16,052 nucleotides of DNA from Planctomycetaceae bacterium UBA6172 (GTDB taxonomy: Bacteria; Planctomycetota; Planctomycetia; Pirellulales; Pirellulaceae). Within the stretch, counting starts at the first letter, position 1; each line of letters opens with the position of its first letter. Below are positions 14,046 through 16,052 of this stretch, one piece after another. The stretch lies in assembly GCA_002422955.1 (NCBI GenBank), contig DITY01000112.1, forward strand, positions 4,806 through 20,857. Direction: 5' to 3'. The translations under genes were made by a program, and so were the position numbers. The notes beneath the pieces were generated by a model that saw only the letters and a list, made by a program, of their open reading frames with translations, was not told the DNA's origin and did not search any database.

Positions 14046-14246
14046 ACCGAGGATTGAGAAGGGGATCGGGAGGTTGTTGCTGACGCACCGCAGGGTTGGC
14101 TGGCAAATGCATCGGGCGAGGACAAGACTCGCAACCCGCGTCTCCACGGACGCCTACATCCGATCATCGCGACCGATCGACGGGAGCTTCCCAGCGCTCA
14201 CGCGAAACAGGCCAACGATTGACGGACCGGCGTCCGATCGCTGACA

Positions 14247-14594
14247 TCAATAGTCGCGATCACGGCCACCACCGCCGCGATAGCCACCGCCACCGCCGCC
14301 GCCTCCACCGCCGCGGTAGCCGCCACCGCCGCCTCCTCCACCGCCACGCTCTTCGCGAGGCCGGGCTTCATTGACGGTCAGGGTCCGCCCCGACAGCTCA
14401 CGGCCGTTCAGCGCGGCAATCGCTTCGTCGGCTCCGCTGTCCATCTCGACAAAAGCGAAGCCACGACTACGGCCCGTTTCTCGGTCCGAAACGACCGAGG
14501 CGTTGGAAACTTGTCCGTACTCCCCAAACGTCTGACGCAGATCGTCCGAAGTCGTATTGAACGACAAATTACCAACGTAAATTCTCTTACCCAT
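14247..14594 (-). CDS. RRM RNA-binding protein with glycine-rich tail
   Basis: A 115-aa protein with one RNA recognition motif: RNP2 IYVGNL (5-10), RNP1 RGFAFVEM (44-51), and the closing LNGRELSGRTLTVNEARP (62-79). The C-terminus (84-115) is nearly all Gly with two YRGGGG units and ends RDRDY. This matches the Rbp/RRM single-domain proteins of cyanobacteria and many planctomycetes, which bind single-stranded RNA and are often cold-induced; regulation here is not shown. AAGGA 7 nt before the ATG supports the start. The glycine tail is encoded by GC-rich repeats that could be slippage-prone. A strong terminator lies 200 bp downstream. Confidence 0.95.
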   Translation of the reverse strand: MGKRIYVGNLSFNTTSDDLRQTFGEYGQVSNASVVSDRETGRSRGFAFVEMDSGADEAIAALNGRELSGRTLTVNEARPREERGGGGGGGGGYRGGGGGGGGGGYRGGGGRDRDY

Positions 14595-15199
14595 CTCTCA
14601 ATCCTTGGGCCCCTAACGTGAGCCCCAACCAAAGGCCTAACTGACGAACGACGTCCGAAGTGATCGAGCGACGCCCGCCGCCGAGAATCGAACGCTTCCG
14701 AAAACATCGTCACCGAATACTCAGGTCCCGCCGGACCCAATGTCCCTCGCTCGCTCATGCCAGATGCAAGAGAAAGAGAAGCCGTTGGTGGAGGGCACTG
14801 AGCCCCTCGCATCCGCAACGGCAAATCGAACGAAGACAAAAACGGGGCCGACCAAAAGCTTGGAAAACCGACAACCCGGAAAGCCCTCGGCGACAGACCG
14901 AGACGGCGATGAGGGATCAGAGATTGCGAATTAGGAAGGACCTTTCCCCGACGTGTAAATGCGATGGTGGAACAGACCACCGCGCGAAAGTCTACACGAT
15001 GCGATTGGGGGAATGCGAGATAATTCGGGTAATTTTTCCCGTTTGGGACGAAATGTCGAGCCGCCAATTTTCTCGATGTTTTCACCCCCCAACGCCGCTT
15101 TCCTGTGCCCCGCCCGCAAGTATCATGGCGCTCTCTGGCGGGGCCGCACCCGGTTCGCCGCTTTCTCATCCGCGACCAAATCTTAATGGAGTCCGTTCG
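14595..15199. other. Long intergenic region between divergent genes
   Basis: These 605 bp lie between the divergent RRM gene and the orphan at 15200. GGGCCC (14607-14612) and other GC blocks near the RRM start could fold in its leader. A possible plus-strand promoter is TTGGGG (15005-15010), 17-bp spacer, GGTAAT (15028-15033), about 160 bp before the orphan. GGAAGGACCTTTCC near 14935 is a near-palindrome. Open frames crossing the region on both strands show no domain or ribosome-binding site; no RNA gene is recognisable. Confidence 0.4.
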
Positions 15200-15961
15200 A
15201 TGTGGCCGACCAGCGGAGGAGAACGAACATTAACCGGCAGCGAAGCCGTGCTCGTCGCCAACGCGATCGAGACGATGATCGATCTGATGCTCGATTACAC
15301 GGAAGTGGATGACGAGTCAGATGAAGAGACCCTCACCGCCGCGCTGCATACCGGGATCTCGGTCTACGACGCGCTCAGCATCGGCCAGCGGGTTGCCATG
15401 CTGCATCTGGCGGCGAAATACTTGCTCACTCCCTTGGCGTTGCCCACCGCCAAACTGTCGGCGGTTGTCGATGCCACGATCGCCGCGATCTACTGCGAAG
15501 TCCGTGATCGGATCGAAATCGAAGTCGACTTTTTTTCCGGTCACGATGATCCGATCGTCTCCCCCAACGGCGAGGGAACGTCGCCCGTCCAATGGCGACG
15601 CTGGGTCTTGAATGCCTGCCGCGAAACGATCGGCCCGGGGGAGTGGGACGAAGACCTGAGCGACATCGACCTCGCGCAACTGCCACTCGATCAGTGGGAG
15701 GATTGGATCGATTACTTGGTCTCCGCCATCCTGTGGGATCGCGATTTCGAGTTCGCCGATTCGTTCCTCGATGCCAATCCTGACTCCGCTCGAATCCGCC
15801 GCCACGCCTTGGGGATCGAGGACGATTACTTCGTGTCGCCAGCACCCGATCCGACACCCGCACAACTGACGCGGCTGATCGCGCAGACCCGCCAACTCGT
15901 GCTACCGTTCAGCATCTTCAGCAGCGGTGACGGCAGACCCGCCAACGACCCTCCGTTCTGA
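15200..15961 (+). CDS. Acidic hypothetical protein
   Basis: A 253-aa protein, not recognised. It is strongly acidic (DYTEVDDESDEET at 32-44; EWDEDLSDIDLAQLPLDQWEDWIDY at 148-172), without signal peptide or membrane segment, and probably mostly helical (13-35, 57-106, 160-190). A Cys-containing WRRWVLNACRETIG segment is at 132-145. The frame runs upstream to 14660, but the added N-terminus is basic and low-complexity, unlike the rest; ATG 15200 is chosen because GGAG lies 9 nt before it. ATG 15125 is a less likely alternative. I cannot assign a function; the style suggests a lineage-specific planctomycete protein. Confidence 0.75.
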   Translation: MWPTSGGERTLTGSEAVLVANAIETMIDLMLDYTEVDDESDEETLTAALHTGISVYDALSIGQRVAMLHLAAKYLLTPLALPTAKLSAVVDATIAAIYCEVRDRIEIEVDFFSGHDDPIVSPNGEGTSPVQWRRWVLNACRETIGPGEWDEDLSDIDLAQLPLDQWEDWIDYLVSAILWDRDFEFADSFLDANPDSARIRRHALGIEDDYFVSPAPDPTPAQLTRLIAQTRQLVLPFSIFSSGDGRPANDPPF

Positions 15962-16052
15962 CCCCAGCCGAACCCACGGCGGCCGATCCGAACGCCCTGC
16001 ACCGAGTAGCCCCCGCGCCCACTAGCCGTGACCGACTCGACTCCCACCCCTC

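Noticed and set aside
14247..14345. Glycine-codon repeat as a possible CRISPR or satellite array
   Set aside because: The repeats are in-frame Gly codons forming the tail of the RRM protein; there are no spacers.
14408..15169. 253-aa minus-strand open frame upstream of and into the RRM gene
   Set aside because: It is out of frame with the RRM protein and overlaps its coding region; composition is random-looking and no start signal is visible.

Overview
The window looks like chromosomal DNA of a planctomycete, most likely a Pirellulaceae relative of Rhodopirellula. The basis is the high-GC coding style, a secreted protein made of Cys-rich repeats, a CsrA domain of the form I associate with this phylum, a bacterial RRM protein with a glycine tail, and several lineage-type orphan proteins. 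Genus is not determinable from sequence alone. I see no tRNA, rRNA, insertion sequence, prophage or CRISPR array.

Layout. 1-195: a 21-bp tandem repeat and a good minus-strand terminator. 196-684 (-): exported Cys-rich repeat protein. 685-1329: intergenic. 1330-2205 (+): orphan helical protein, then purN (2270-2857, +). 2912-3667 (-) metallophosphoesterase and 3751-4350 (-) typical 2-Cys peroxiredoxin. 4554-5324 (-) TauE/SafE-type permease, divergent from 5386-6774 (+) dihydroorotase. 6818-9052 (-): exported protein joining a CBM9-like domain to a transglutaminase-like domain.

The most interesting part is 9265-14033. A minus-strand gene (9624-10481) encodes CsrA fused through a helical segment with an HELRN histidine box to a complete receiver domain. 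It overlaps a small orphan gene (9265-9630, -) and is divergent from a large multi-PAS hybrid histidine kinase (10773-14033, +). The arrangement suggests a two-component system whose output is RNA binding instead of DNA binding. Both translation starts carry GGA motifs of the kind CsrA binds: the fusion gene's Shine-Dalgarno lies in a small hairpin loop, and the kinase start overlaps an 8/8 match to the core of the CsrA consensus. A feedback circuit on the pair's own translation is my inference.

14247-14594 (-) is an RRM protein; its probable terminator lies inside the 3' end of the kinase gene. After about 600 bp of noncoding DNA, 15200-15961 (+) encodes an acidic orphan protein. Two nucleotide-synthesis genes (purN and the dihydroorotase) are present but not adjacent, and nothing links them in one operon.
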